Source: Thuidium tamariscinum
Lineage: Eukaryota; Streptophyta; Bryopsida; Hypnales; Thuidiaceae
DNA length: 64,000 bases
Assembly: GCA_947034885.2 (NCBI GenBank)
Contig: OX344749.2
Coordinates: forward strand, 34,405,182 to 34,469,181
Direction: 5' to 3'
The translations under genes were made by a program, and so were the position numbers. The notes below the pieces were generated by a model. That model saw only the letters and a program-made list of their open reading frames with translations, was not told where the DNA came from and ran no database searches. Positions within the stretch are counted from its first letter, which is position 1; each line of letters starts with the position of its first letter. This document shows, piece after piece, positions 45,059 to 57,461 of the stretch.

Positions 45059-46485
45059 GGGAGACGTGAAGTACCCCCCTTCGAGCTTGGGGGGCGGGGG
45101 CTTGCGTGACAGCGGAAGTGGGCCCTTTCCCTTACGTTGCGGCCAGGGTGAATTGACCCCCTATTGCCCCGCCGGGGCAAACCCTGGAATTTTTTATTTT
45201 TTTCAATTTTTTTTTCAAATTCTGAATTCATGTATGGAATCAGAGGCCCTCAATTAGGTAGGAGGCATGAAGAAAATCCGAAATATATGGCACAAAATAG
45301 GGGGCAATTTAGTCAACCTGTTGTTGACTGGGGCAATAAGGGGGTCAATTCTCCCTACTCGTCCGGGGGCCTTGTCCAACTCCCTTCCCAGCCTCTCATC
45401 CCCTGCCTAGGTCTAGGTGAACTGGCGCCCTCCCTCAGCCACTCCAAGTCATTTCAAGGGCACAAATAAAACAAGTTTACCCCTATTTTGGACTTGAAAG
45501 AAAAATATTTCTTACACCCCTTCTACCGGATTTGGGGTCTTTGATTGTAAATATGAATTCAAAATTTGCAAATTTTATCACGCATGAAAAATAAAACATT
45601 TCAAGGTTTTTCCAAGTAGCCAAGCAAGGGGATCAATTCACCCCGGCCTTGCTTGGTTGCCTCATGTCCCTCTTCCTGCCGCAATTCAACTTAGCCCTAA
45701 GTTTCCAAATCATGTTTTTGAGCATTATTTGTCTCTTTTTCATTTGCATGTTATCTCCATATTGTCAATCTCATAGCCATGAATGTTTCCTTTAAATCAA
45801 AGAGTTTGACGTAAATTCCACTTCAAATGCAACAAGCAAAAATCTCTTCTAAGTTCAAAACAATATGTTTTAAGTACAAAAGACAATTAGCTTCTTGCTT
45901 CCATTCAAGAAAGCCAACACCCAAGGATATTCAAACCTTCAACTAGCTTTTTGTACTACAATTAACAAAACAATTGTGGTGATTCAAAAATGGATTTATT
46001 GAGATTGACAATAATTATAGAGACAACATGCAAATGAAAGAGAAGCAAAGAACTCTCAAAAACATGATTTGGGAATTGAGGACTAAATTGAATTGTGGTT
46101 GGAAGAGGTAGGACATGAGGCAACTAGGCAAGGCCGGGGGTGAATTGATCCCCTTGCTTGGCCACTCGGGAAAACCCTGAAATTTTTTATTTTTCATGCA
46201 TGATAAAATTTGCAAATTTTGAATTCATATTTGCAATCAAAGACCCCATACTAGGGTGTAAGAGATATTTTTCTTTCAAGTCCAAAATAGGGGGTTACTT
46301 GTTTTATTTGTACCTGTGAAATGACTTGGAGTGGCTGAGGGAGGACGCCAGTTCACCTGGACGAGACGCCGGGAAGGGAGTTGGGCAATGCCAGGAAGGG
46401 GCAGTTGCGTAAGCCGGGAAAGGGCCCCACTTCAACTGCCACGCAAGCCCCCCCAAAGCTTGAGGGAGGGTACCTAAGGTCTCCC
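45059..46485. mobile_element. Mutator-like element with large inverted-repeat structure
   Basis: The ends GGGAGACGTGAAGTACC and the reverse complement GGGAGACCTTAGGTACC begin long inverted arms (through the GCTTGCGTG and GGGCCCTTTCCC blocks). Flanks CAGTGAAAC (45050-45058) and CAGTGAGAC (46486-46494) look like a 9-bp target duplication with one mismatch, as for Mutator-like elements; copy A (30.6 kb) supplies a similar uninterrupted flank. Inside, a second pair of about 370-bp arms (about 45400-45770 and 46010-46380) faces a 230-bp loop. No transposase seen. Confidence 0.7.
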
Positions 46486-46494
46486 CAGTGAGAC

Positions 46495-47015
46495 CAAGTC
46501 AGCAACTTGAAGCTCAAGTAACTTAACCCTTGAACGACGCGGACAGCAGTTTCTGGTCGATGAATGACTTTGGAAGAGTCGGCTGAACGGAAAAAAGTCG
46601 TTTCTCACCCTTTTTTTGTAGCGGCCTTGTGATCGTGCATCATCATGCAATGCAGGTGGCGACCTCAATAACTTAATTCATCTCTTACTAGGGTGGTCCG
46701 TGCCGTTGCCACGGTCTAAAAGAAAAGAAAAACAATAGAATAAATAATTTTCTAATTTTTTTAATGTATAGAAACTTCAAAATTCAATAACTTTCATGCC
46801 GTAGGTTGGAACACCATGAATCAAAGCCCGTGCACCCTCCTCGCCGAGGGCTTTCTGACGGTACCAAACACGCACCCGGGGGACTGACGGTCCGGGAGAT
46901 CTCAATGTAACAAACAAACAAACAAACAAACAAACAAACAAACAAACAAACAGCCTATCCTCATAGGAGGATTTTTAGAGAAGCCCACATACGCTGAGGA
47001 TTACATTGCCCCCTC
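46495..47015. other. Intergenic with ACAA microsatellite
   Basis: No gene recognised. Ends in an (ACAA)n run at 46909-46952 preceded by a GC-rich segment (CCGTGCACCCTCCTCGCC, GGTCCGGGAGATCTC). A simple-repeat tail after such a segment could be the 3' end of a non-LTR retroelement, but no reading frame supports it. Confidence 0.5.
46909..46952. repeat. (ACAA)n microsatellite
   Basis: About eleven uninterrupted ACAA/AAAC units. Confidence 0.95.
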
Positions 47016-48252
47016 TCAAAAATTGCAAAATGGATTACATTTTCTCTGGACCTCTGCTCGATTTGACATTCTATGTTTAATAGAAGCTTTTCTGGAAATC
47101 ATTGTGACGGGTAGCTGAGATGATCCACAACAGCTGAAAGTGGGAGTGGAGATTCCTGCTACAATACTATTCACAGCTACTTTGTGCGACAAGACTTGAA
47201 AAAGCATGGTCGCTGATATCTTTCCATTCATTTATTGACGGCTTTCTAAATTTACAGAGTCACCTTCTTCATACCTCGCACCTCAAATCAAAAACTTCTT
47301 GAATTCGTTCCAATGCAGTTAAGAAGCCTTGCATTTTCTATGAAATTACCAACTACGGATATGTCAATACTGCATCAATTGGCTGGAGTTAAGAGAAATT
47401 AGTGTTTAGTACCAGTTGCTACCCACGAGACCACAAGCTTCCTTACAACGGATAGATATACAGCTTGACGCACATTTTAGAGCTGCTAAGGGAGCGGGCA
47501 ATTTTGAATTATTGGAACAAGGAAACTAATCTTCCGGATTCACACATCTTAGTAGCACCAACTGCAAGTGTAGTGCACATTGTGAGAATAAAATTTACCA
47601 ACTTCAAAAAATCCATTTCACATGGAGTACCTCCTGAGCGAACTGTCTTGGGCGAAGACTTCGCAGGAGCACCATCGAAGTTGAAATCACTGTACACTAG
47701 AAGAAAACTACACTATTCATGCCAAAAACTGTGTTAAACTTGCCAAACTTGTGTTTTGATTAACAAAGACTGAGTTGGGACTGTGTTGCGTTCAATGTAA
47801 CGTGTGGAGTGGATTGTGTTGAGTTCTCCCTTCATAACGCAAAATGTTGCGTTTCAACGTGTGAATACAAAATTGAATAAGGAAACGCATAATTTTGTGT
47901 TAGAATGAAAAATTCCGCATGACTAAACAGGACTTTAGTACAATCCACTCCACGCGTTATATTGAATGCAACACAGTTTCAACACAGTTTTTGTCAAATA
48001 CAATGTAGTTTTCTTCTAGTGGTAGCATGAGAAGTAGCAATTATTTCGACTGTCGATGAAATAAACTCTTCGAGACCATGTGACCACAACATTCATTACC
48101 TCAGACGTGGCCGTCTCTACTGTTCCTGCTTTGTCGGAGCTCGGGCTGCCCGACGACTCTAGTTCTCTCCCATTGTTGATGGCAAAGTAATAGTGCCTTC
48201 CTCCCGCGGGCTGCACACAACTAAACACTATTGACAGCCCGCTGCTCTGCAC
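47016..48252 (-). pseudogene. Unknown reading frame split by a CACTA MITE
   Basis: On the minus strand a frame open from about 48252 to 48022 (FSCVQPAGGRHYYFAIN, VVVTWSRRVYFIDSR) meets the MITE at 48021-47695 and resumes at 47694 in the same frame (DFNFDGAPAK, DFLKLVNFILTMCTTLAVG) to a stop near 47509. A further minus-strand frame, 47231-47016, may be another exon. I recognise no family. The 5' end may be an internal exon (GTGCAG|AG at about 48250). The match of frame across the insertion supports, but does not prove, that this was coding. Confidence 0.4.
47695..48021. mobile_element. CACTA-type MITE with GTA target duplication
   Basis: Perfect 18-bp inverted ends CACTAGAAGAAAACTACA, flanked by GTA on both sides (47692-47694 and 48022-48024). 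327 bp, with subterminal repeats of AACACAGTTT / AAACTGTGTT. Its first 13 bases equal those of the 33359-34420 element, so both probably used the same transposase source. Confidence 0.88.
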
Positions 48253-49849
48253 GGTGACCCGCCCACCGTTTAGGGGTTAATGAGAGCTTCTTTCAGGAAA
48301 GGATCTCATGCATTTCGAAAAGCCTTTCAGAGGGCTGCTTGATTCTTGGGAATTGGCATGAAAACAAGAACTGTGTGATTGTGAGGCTCTCTCTTAGGTG
48401 AACAATAATATTAGTTTTACTGTTAAAAAATACTAAAATATTAAATAGAGGAGAAATTTTTAAAAATTATTAAAATGAAATAAATAGAACACACAACAAA
48501 GTTTGTTTAGGCAACCCTCCTTGGCTTGCTAGGGGGCACCTAGTTCCTAGGTGGCCTCCCCCCTTGACCACACAAGCACACTCAGGTCTAGCCAAGCGGA
48601 CCCCCAACAAATAAATGTTTGTCTATGTCATTGTGATGCAGTTTGAATAGGATTATAGATAAGATTTGAAAATAGAAATTCAAAACCGACTATAGTCAAT
48701 GCCATGTGCTTTGTCCAAAAGGACAAAGCCAATAAAAACATGATTTTGAGCTCCTTCATTTCTGTTGCCTGTGTACTACATAGGAAATTGCCTCACTTGT
48801 GAACAACGTTATTTCTCTAGTAAATTCCATTTAGTTAGACAAGGTGGCTACCCCCATAACCACCATTTTTTGCTTCTGTGCCAAGTGGCTAGTATTACAG
48901 TGGTTAAATTTTCATATTTTCTTGTTGTCAAGCAAAAGGAAGTTCCAACACACTAAAGAATGTAATATTTGGATATTGCATATAAAAGTTATGAATTTTT
49001 TTTGGTAGATGATCAAGAATTGTTTTGTCAACATACATATCGATGTTAGAGATGTTCATGTAGTGAAGATGATAATTTTAGACAAAATGTAATTGGGGGC
49101 ACTTACCTTATGCACAACATCATATAGCCAAAATTGTAGGAAAATGTTGGAGGGTGCCACTTTGGTATATTGTAGACTAATGAATTTAAAATATTCATCA
49201 TATCCAATATTAATATTGTTTCATTTTTCCAAATCAATACAAAAAGTGATCTTCAATTAATTAAGTGGTGAAGTTGTTTACATATATAGACAAGAATGAA
49301 CTATGCAAATTACAAATGATAACTTACATGTCTACCTTAGAAATTAGATAAATTTATCAAAAAGAAAGTAGTATGTTTTCAAAAAAAGAAGAAAGAAGAT
49401 CAACCAATATTGTCCCAATATTTTGTAGCAAATTAGCAATTTAGCAAATGAAATAGAAGGAATATAATACCAAATATACTTTTGATATTATTTTATTTCT
49501 TTAAGTCCCTATGAGCAAATTCCAAGTATATAAGTCTAAATTGAATCATTTAAAACTATCTATTGATGCATTTGAATGTATGATAATTGCATCATTTAGG
49601 TTTCTTTACTTGAAAACAGTGTTGTTTTTGACATTTTTTAAAAACCATTTTTCAAATCAAATTTTCATACAAAGTTGTCAAAATTTCAAAAGTATGAAAT
49701 TCACAACATTTCAAAATTAATTTAAACACAAAATTATTATTGAAAAGAATGATTTCTCTTTTTTTAATAATAATTATGACATTCATTTGATTTTTAAAGA
49801 AAAAGTTCAAACAATTCTTGAAGAAAAACACTCGTTATTCAGCTATTAG
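48253..49849. other. AT-rich intergenic
   Basis: No gene seen. 48750-48980 resembles the two short units near 37540-37880 (CTACCCCCATAACC, AAATTTTCATATTTTCTTGTT, TTTGGATATT), so it is probably another transposon fragment. Confidence 0.5.
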
Positions 49850-52800
49850 TCACATGCCACCTTGCTCTCTCAATTGAATGAATCCCCATTCATTGTTTTG
49901 GATGAATTTTATTAGTATTCTAGTAACCAATATTAATTGCTGAAATTATTTTGTATATAAGTGTGCTTTTCATCCTTGATCACTACAGAAGATTGTTATT
50001 TTGATTAAATAATTGTCTCAACATGGTATCAAAGTACAATTGAGGCATCTCGAAATGTTCTTTTTTCACAAAATATGAGAGATTCTAGTATAAGACAAAA
50101 ATTCAAATAATGATAGAAAGTTCAATTTTTTATTCCAAAGAAGAAATTAAACTATAAAATAAAACCAATTACTATGTACTAGGGGAGGACACTTCCCATT
50201 TTTTAATAACCTACGTGCGGCGGAATATAGGGTACATTTAAATAATCTTAGGTAAAATTTATAAGAAATTTACATATAAAATAGGGGACATTAAAAAGGC
50301 AAAATGTTTTAAGAATAAAATAGGGATGATAATATGGTTGATTTTTCTGCTTTATGGTAAAATAGGGGCTCTTTTAATGTTGCCAAGTAATGATTACAAG
50401 TAATTGATAGCCCCCCTAAAAATACCCCACTGCCGCATGTGGGTCCCCCAAATATACAAGAAGTGTCCTCCCCGGGACTATGTATGGGGTCCCAAAATGC
50501 AAGTTGTATATAAGATAGAAGGCCATCATAGAAAACAAATAGACACTTGTTGCATTTCTAGTTACAACTAATAGAGAGCAACTAACGAAGACCCAATTCA
50601 AGAAGAAGAAAGTTACAACTTGTAAAATGATCATCTTATCTATATCTAATGATCTTAGCAATGTAATTGCAAAATTTTCAAATCCAATATTAGTCTAGAA
50701 AGCCTTCAAAGATTGCTTTTAGTTTGGGGATCAATTATAAGTTTTGGCACTAATAAGATAGCCTCAATCTCTCAAAATGAATGAAAGGGGCTCTATTAGA
50801 GAATATATAAAAAAGCTGAGAGAGCTTAAGAATTGACTTAGTAAAATGGATAGGAATTTGAGTGATCAAAATAAGAACTAAATTGTTCTTAATAGACTAT
50901 TATGCATGTATAAGAATACAATCCAAACATTAACATACTTGGGTGCATCTATGATATAGGTTTGCTCTCCAATTCTCACAAAAAGAAAACCAAAACCAAT
51001 AGCTGACAAGAAAAAAAGGCCTTAGTAACCAACTTCAATAAACAAGCATTGATCAATTGTTAAAAATCACTACATTGTAGATGTTAAGGATAGTGGTATT
51101 AAGGTCACATGTAAAAAATGGTGCCTATAAAAAGATACCCCAATTTGGTAATTCTATTCATATTCTATAAATGCTACCACATTAGACATTTTACCTATGA
51201 TTGCAAATAGGCATGAAACATACAATTTTATCAAAAAGGCACATCTTCAATAGGTAGAGTATACACAAATTCCATCAAGTTCTTCGAAGCACACATTACA
51301 AAGCAATACCTTAATCCATTTTATTATTGGAAGAATGGACCCTAATAATTAGGCAGTAGAGCCTCCAAGCATATAGTTGTCAAGCACCAAAAATTAGAAA
51401 TCTAACCTAGCTCTTCAAAAATAGATTGGTTGAATATCATGGGAATTCCATCTTGTGAAAGGATCTAAGACAACCATTGAGAGAAATGATTCCGGAACTT
51501 AGAGATGTTAAGGTTGTCCCTAGAATGAAGAAAAATTTGATTGCTATTGGTTCTCATGCTAATATTAGACATGTAGTTGTTCTCTCTAACTTACATTACT
51601 ACATATTTGCCCAAATCCTGGACAAATTCAACTATAATCAATTAATAGCTTGAGGACACATCTCTAAACCAATCTAGTGGACTCAATTACAATGGAAATG
51701 TATTTAAGCTCATCTTGTAGAGTTCAAAGTTATTGATATATACCTTATGGCATTGCCGATTTGGTCACTTGAATTATGTCCATTTAAGCTTCTTATCAAA
51801 ATCCCAAAATGTTATTGGTCTATCAAACATTGATCAACAAAACAAAATTTGAGATTATTGTCTCACTAGATGTCAATATAGAGAAAATTTTGTTTTAAGA
51901 AAAATTAAAGATTAGAGCTCGCAAGTTAGGAAAGAGTACTTACTCAAAATTCATGGGGTCATTGCAAACATCCTTTATTAGAAGAATTATGTTATGTCTT
52001 TTTTGTATTGAAAATTAATGTTGCAAAAGTTGAACTTAATTACTTCTTGAAAAGCAAAAGCAAGACCTTTGAAAAATTGTGCAACTTCTAAAATAAAATT
52101 GAAACTAAAACTAGTATTAAACTTTGAATACAAGGATTCAATCAACATGATAAATATTCATCAAAAGATTTTTCAAATTACTCCTCTTAGGTGCTTTACT
52201 ATACTATACCTTGTAATCCAGATATACAACAAATAACAAAATTGAGTACAAATTTGAAATGTTTTCATTAAAGCAATCATAACATGAGTACCAATTCAAC
52301 AAATCTCAAAAGTAAATATATGAAAGTTGTAGTAAGCAACATACTCCACATTACCATAGAAGTTTGAAGAAAAATTAGTTGTGATTTGAAAGAAGATTAA
52401 TTTCAAAGTCAACTATGCATGTCTAAAACTTGATTTCATGCACTCATTTGTATGTTGGAATTAGTTTGTCTTTAGTCAATTTTTCCTTAGAACTCCCAAA
52501 TTTTTTTTGCCTTTGCATGTTGGTATATATCATTTCATATTGTTGTACGCAAAAATTAAAGGAGGTTTCTATATTATAACATTTCAAATATCAACAATTT
52601 GACAAACATGCAAATGATGTTGGTTTTTACAATATTTGAATTGATTGTTAGGATTGAGAGGATGGACTTGTATTAGCCATTGTATAGAGAGTTTAGGTTG
52701 CAACATAAACCATTGTTACATCTTAGTGCCTTTGCAATTGAAATATTTGTTAAATGGGACAATGCATTTACTTTTATATTTAACAATTGTATAATGTGTT

Positions 52801-55800
52801 TTTATGTATAACTTTTTTGGATGAAGACTTAAGTTTGTAATGCATATAATTGATCCAACAAATACAAAATAAATAAATGATCATTTTACGATTCATCAAA
52901 AAATTATCAATTTTATGAAGGTCAATGTAATATTTAGCAATTCTCAATTGTTTGATGAAATTGAATATTAAGATTTTTAAAAATTATTTGCATTGCTAGT
53001 CTAGATGTAGTAGCCTTCTTAAGGCGCTATTCTTTTTCAAATGACTAAATGTCAGAAGTCATCAATTGCCTCACAATTAACAACATCAATAACAACTAAG
53101 GGTGAATTCAAGAAAGACCAACCGGTTTTTGTACACTTTGGCCATAGTATTCCTGATTTTTCGGGAGTATTTTAAAAATAGAATTTTTTTTATAAAAAAT
53201 ATGAAAAATATGCTTAATGTATATTTTTTGAAGAAGAAGATATCCTAAGAAGGAAAAGTGTAAGAAAATTTTCTAAGTAGGTGAACTAGAAAAGTGCAAA
53301 ATCTCATGAAAATAGGCACTTTTACACTTTTATTTGTAAAAAATAGGAAAATAAATTTTTTGAGAAACTAAAAATTGTCCATTAGGGAATAGTTGATGAT
53401 GACTAGATTTCACCAAAAGAATTATCTAAAAACCATCTTCAATGTTAAAAAATTGCGTGCAATGGAAGTGTTGTTTGTACTCATGTGGAGGGCATAAAAT
53501 AATATATTTTCAAATTTCCTTTGGTGGATACATGATTCCCTACCATAAAAATAGATCATGAAATTTTGATCTCTAAATCATGAAATTTGGGTACTCCTAA
53601 TGTAGTAAAAACCTTGAAACTTCTAATTGTGACAAATTAGATAAATTAAAAATTAATTATAAAATTAATTTTAAAAAAATTCAAAATATAAGTTATTTAA
53701 TTAACATCAAGTTAGGCATCTCCAATAAAAATTTCAAATGTATAGGATTCATGCATCAAAAGTTATTGCCTAAAACAACATTGTCACTTTGATTGTGACG
53801 TGAAATAGGACCGGTGTTTCTTGAACGCACCCCTAAATGAATCTTTAACCCCTAACTATTCAAATGATTATATGACGTCATTTTGGCAAAACTTCTAGTT
53901 TTTTTTGTATAAGTAGTTAAATTCTTTGGACCATATTAAAAACTTTGCAAGCAATATCAAGAATTAACTATTGGAAGCAGCCTTATGTTAAACTTACTAA
54001 GAAAAGTAAAAAAGCGCTAGGATGGCAATTGCTTAAAATTTGGTGAAGCCTTGTATTTCTACATTCATTCATCCTTTGGACCAAAAGAAAACTTTCCAAT
54101 CATCATTCATATTTATGCCCTTTTTTATTTAAGTTTGGTGACTTCATCCATATCCCTAATAGAAATGATATATTTTTGATGAAAAATATTACTTTTATCT
54201 AGTGAAAAGTAGACATTTATTTTGTACTGGTGCCATCTAGTCCAATGGTGTCAAAAAAAAGGGTTGATTGGAAGTTTAATATTTCACTCAAAAAGGTATG
54301 TATTTGATTTTTTGGAGAGGTTTTAAAAAGCATATATGTATTATTTATGAAAAAATTAAACTTGTCAATTTTACTTGATTTCTTGATTTTGAGCAAAGCC
54401 TATCAATTTCACTTAATTTGAATCTACGAAATTGTAGTCATTTGTTTACTTTAAAATGGCTCCAATGGAAAGAAAGAAATGTCTTTATAATTTCCATTGT
54501 TTAAAATTTAAACATATAAGTGTTGATTTGGAGTTAATTGTGATTTCTAATTATAAAAAATTCATTTCAACAATTGCAAAGTGGATTGGATAATATGAAT
54601 TTTATAGCTCTTCATTTGATTTTAAGGTATTTGAAAGTGAATCTTAGAGTGCTAATACAATTTCTAGTTGTTTATGTCACCTCCAATTCCAAAAATCTCT
54701 TACATGTAAAATTTTCAAATACTATAGAGATGATAGTATACTAATAATAGGATGTATACATTTTTCTTGTTATAATCTTGCAATTCCTATGCAATTTCAC
54801 ACTCTAAATTGGTATGCACACTTATAATCAAGCTCTTTGAACATCTATATGGTTTGATTTTGAAAAAAAATCGTTGTGCTAAAAATAACTATAAGCCCAT
54901 GTTCTTTTTAAATATGAAGAACATTCTTAGAAAGGCTAAGGCACTTAAGGACTAAGACAAAGAAGAATATGAATGGGACATAATCAAAATAAAAGTCAAG
55001 ATAGTAAAACATGGCTTTCAATAGAAATAGAATATTGGCATCTTGCTCTAATTGATACATGTCCAACAATTTGCAAAATATTGGTTATGGTGGCAAAATA
55101 TAACAAGTCATTACTACGAATGGATGCTATTACTACTTCATAACTAGTCATCACTACAAACTACATATGAATGATACTACTACATTTTGGAAATGAACAC
55201 TTGATGAAGAGATTCCCATGAAAATACAAGATGGTTTTCTTAATACACGAGACTCAATAAAGGTATGCAAGATCAACAAGGCCATATAAGGATATAACAA
55301 ATAATTTGTAATAAAAATAATAAAAATATGACTCTTTCTATAAAACATGGTAAACAATTCATCTCGGTCCTAAGTATATGTGGAAGACTTGTTGGTTATA
55401 GGAGATGATAGGAAGAAGTCAAAAAAATCAAATTTGAACTTCAAAAAGAATTTGAAATGAGTGACTTAATTAGAAAAGCAAGAAATTACTTAGAAGTAAA
55501 AATTCGAAAACAAAATAAGAGTATATTCATCAACAATAAAGAATACATAAGAACATTGTGGAAATTTGGTTTGTAAGAATGAAATCTCACCAATCTCCCA
55601 AAAGATCCTAATATGCGCTTTGAAAATGTATGGGCTATTTGAAAATGTATAGGCTCTCTAAAAATGTATAGGCTATCCTAATATGCAATTTAAAAACCAA
55701 TCAAAAGAACCTCTTGCTCTCTTATTAGTAGCTTGATTTACTAATCAAATACATGTCCTAATATATGCTAGACAATGAGCCTTTTATGAGATACATGGAG

Positions 55801-56310
55801 CAAAGAATATTTAGTGTGCTATTTTATTGAAACTATTGACTATCAAACATTTAAGCCATCCAACAATAACAATTCATATCACAATAATGATGCCAATATG
55901 GGGAGGGATTGAGATTGATTTGAAGACGCTCAACATTTGGAATTCTCCACAAGATCACAAAATCATCTGTAATAGTAAACTACAACCAATTGTAGTATTT
56001 TTTATATACTGAAGTAGAAAATTTTGTCCTACCAATGCACCTAAAGATATACTTTAATTTTGAAGGCTTTTTAATGAATAAGAATTAGATGCAACAAATG
56101 TTATGCCAATTCTAAGTAAAAGTGAATCATGCATTAAACTTGTCCAAAATCATATAAAGCATGGAAGAACCAAGCATATAAAAAATCAATTGTAATTTGT
56201 AAGGGAAGTTTTGAAATATGAAGTTGTATAGGTAAGCTACTTGCCTACTGCATTGTGACAAGTCAATTATCAAACAAAATTTGTGACACCAAAAAGATTT
56301 GCATTAAATT
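49850..56310 (+). mobile_element. Degenerate Ty1/copia retrotransposon
   Basis: A tRNA-Met-type primer-binding site TGGTATCAAAG lies at 50024-50034, just after a CA that would end the 5' LTR. Downstream, in order and heavily broken by stops and frameshifts: gag-like REYIKKLREL (50790), a Gag pre-integrase block LWHCRFGHLNY (51744-51790) with a Cys pair nearby (51850), reverse transcriptase remnants (55150-55560), RNase H remnants (NDANMGRD at about 55885) and a GRTKHI block (56160). The order gag-integrase-RT-RH is that of copia. The 3' LTR is absent; the element ends against the GPDH 5' region. 52.3-54.9 kb is too decayed to assign and may hold other insertions. Confidence 0.75.
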
Positions 56311-56334
56311 AAAAAAAAGTCCAAGGATTCCTTC

Positions 56335-57461
56335 CCTCAACTAAAGCACACTTTGAACGGAAACTGGAAACCCTAAATCTCCTACACCTGTCGGTTAATC
56401 CCTTTTCACACGGCAGCCCAAACGCCCTTTCCGATACATCCATCGTCTCCTTGATCCGAATGCTCATGACGAGCCGATTGACTGCTGCATTTTTTCCTCC
56501 CCTTCGCCAATCTGGCTCAGCAGGACGAACTTCCATAATGTTCGGTGCCTCTCTCTCTCTGTTCACTGTTGTCGCGGATCCATTCATCATGAGGCTGCCT
56601 TCTGGTTCCATTTTGGCGCAGTCCCTCAAGCGCAGTGGTGTCGCTGGACATGAAATTGAGTGTGAGCTCCCATCTGTGAGAAGAAGATTTAGGGTGCCCC
56701 AGTCTGTTGTAGGTGCAGCAGGTATGGCTCTTGTGGTAAAATTCATTCTGGGCTCTAAGAGTGGGTCAGTATGGGTACTGTTGTCTTAGCCCGACGAAAT
56801 GTTAATTGAAGTACTGCAATGCCTGCTTGGAATTAGGGTTGGGCTCTTGTTCCTTTGACTTTTAGGGTACGCGGTCCATTGTCTTCAATGTTTGCCATCA
56901 CATTCTGTCTGAAATCCCTTTGAGCTAAGAAAAGGAACCCATATTCCTGTTGTGAACGTGCTCTGTTTGCGAAGGCAAGTGTGGCTCTTGTTGGAGTCCC
57001 TCATTTCCTTTTCTTCAGTCTTTAGAGCATTAGCACCGGCTTCCAGTGTCTGGATCTTGAAACGAGGTACCAAGTTGAGTTAGAAAGTCCTTTTCTATAA
57101 TTTTTCAAGAATGCTGCTTCTGCCTGATAAATGGTATTTCTTGATGATTTTCTGGAAATTCGCTTCAAAATCCGGTGCCAAACAGAACTCTAGTGATAAG
57201 GTATTGGATTTAGATCGAGCTACTGGAAGCTGGCAGTAGCTCTCTTAGTCGGCATGTTTGCATGTCAGGTCGTCTGATAGCCTGGCAATGGACTGAATTG
57301 CTTCAAAGTAAGCTAGTTCTTCAATGTTTTGCTTCTTTTTGTGCTCCAGGGGGACAGGTGCAATCCCTAAACTTGGGTATTTCTCGAATGTTATTTCATT
57401 TTATTCGTTTCAGGGAGCTCTAGTACCAGATATTTGAGTTTTGTACACTAGAGATGATGGA
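56335..57461 (+). promoter_or_regulatory. 5' region of GPDH with a conserved open frame
   Basis: A + strand frame at 56451-56789 (DPFIMRLPSGSILAQSLKRS, RFRVPQSVVGAAGMALVV) is preserved as an open frame in the inverted copy at 41692-41369 with only a few residue changes. It could be an upstream coding exon, for example a targeting leader joined by splicing (a GTAAAA donor follows MALV), a separate small gene, or 5' UTR. No splice to the NAD-binding exon could be fixed by eye. Confidence 0.4.

Noticed and set aside
56885-57073. Minus-strand 62-codon frame (and its match at 41048-41275)
   Set aside because: Similarity is explained by the GPDH-region duplication; no codon-level or domain evidence.
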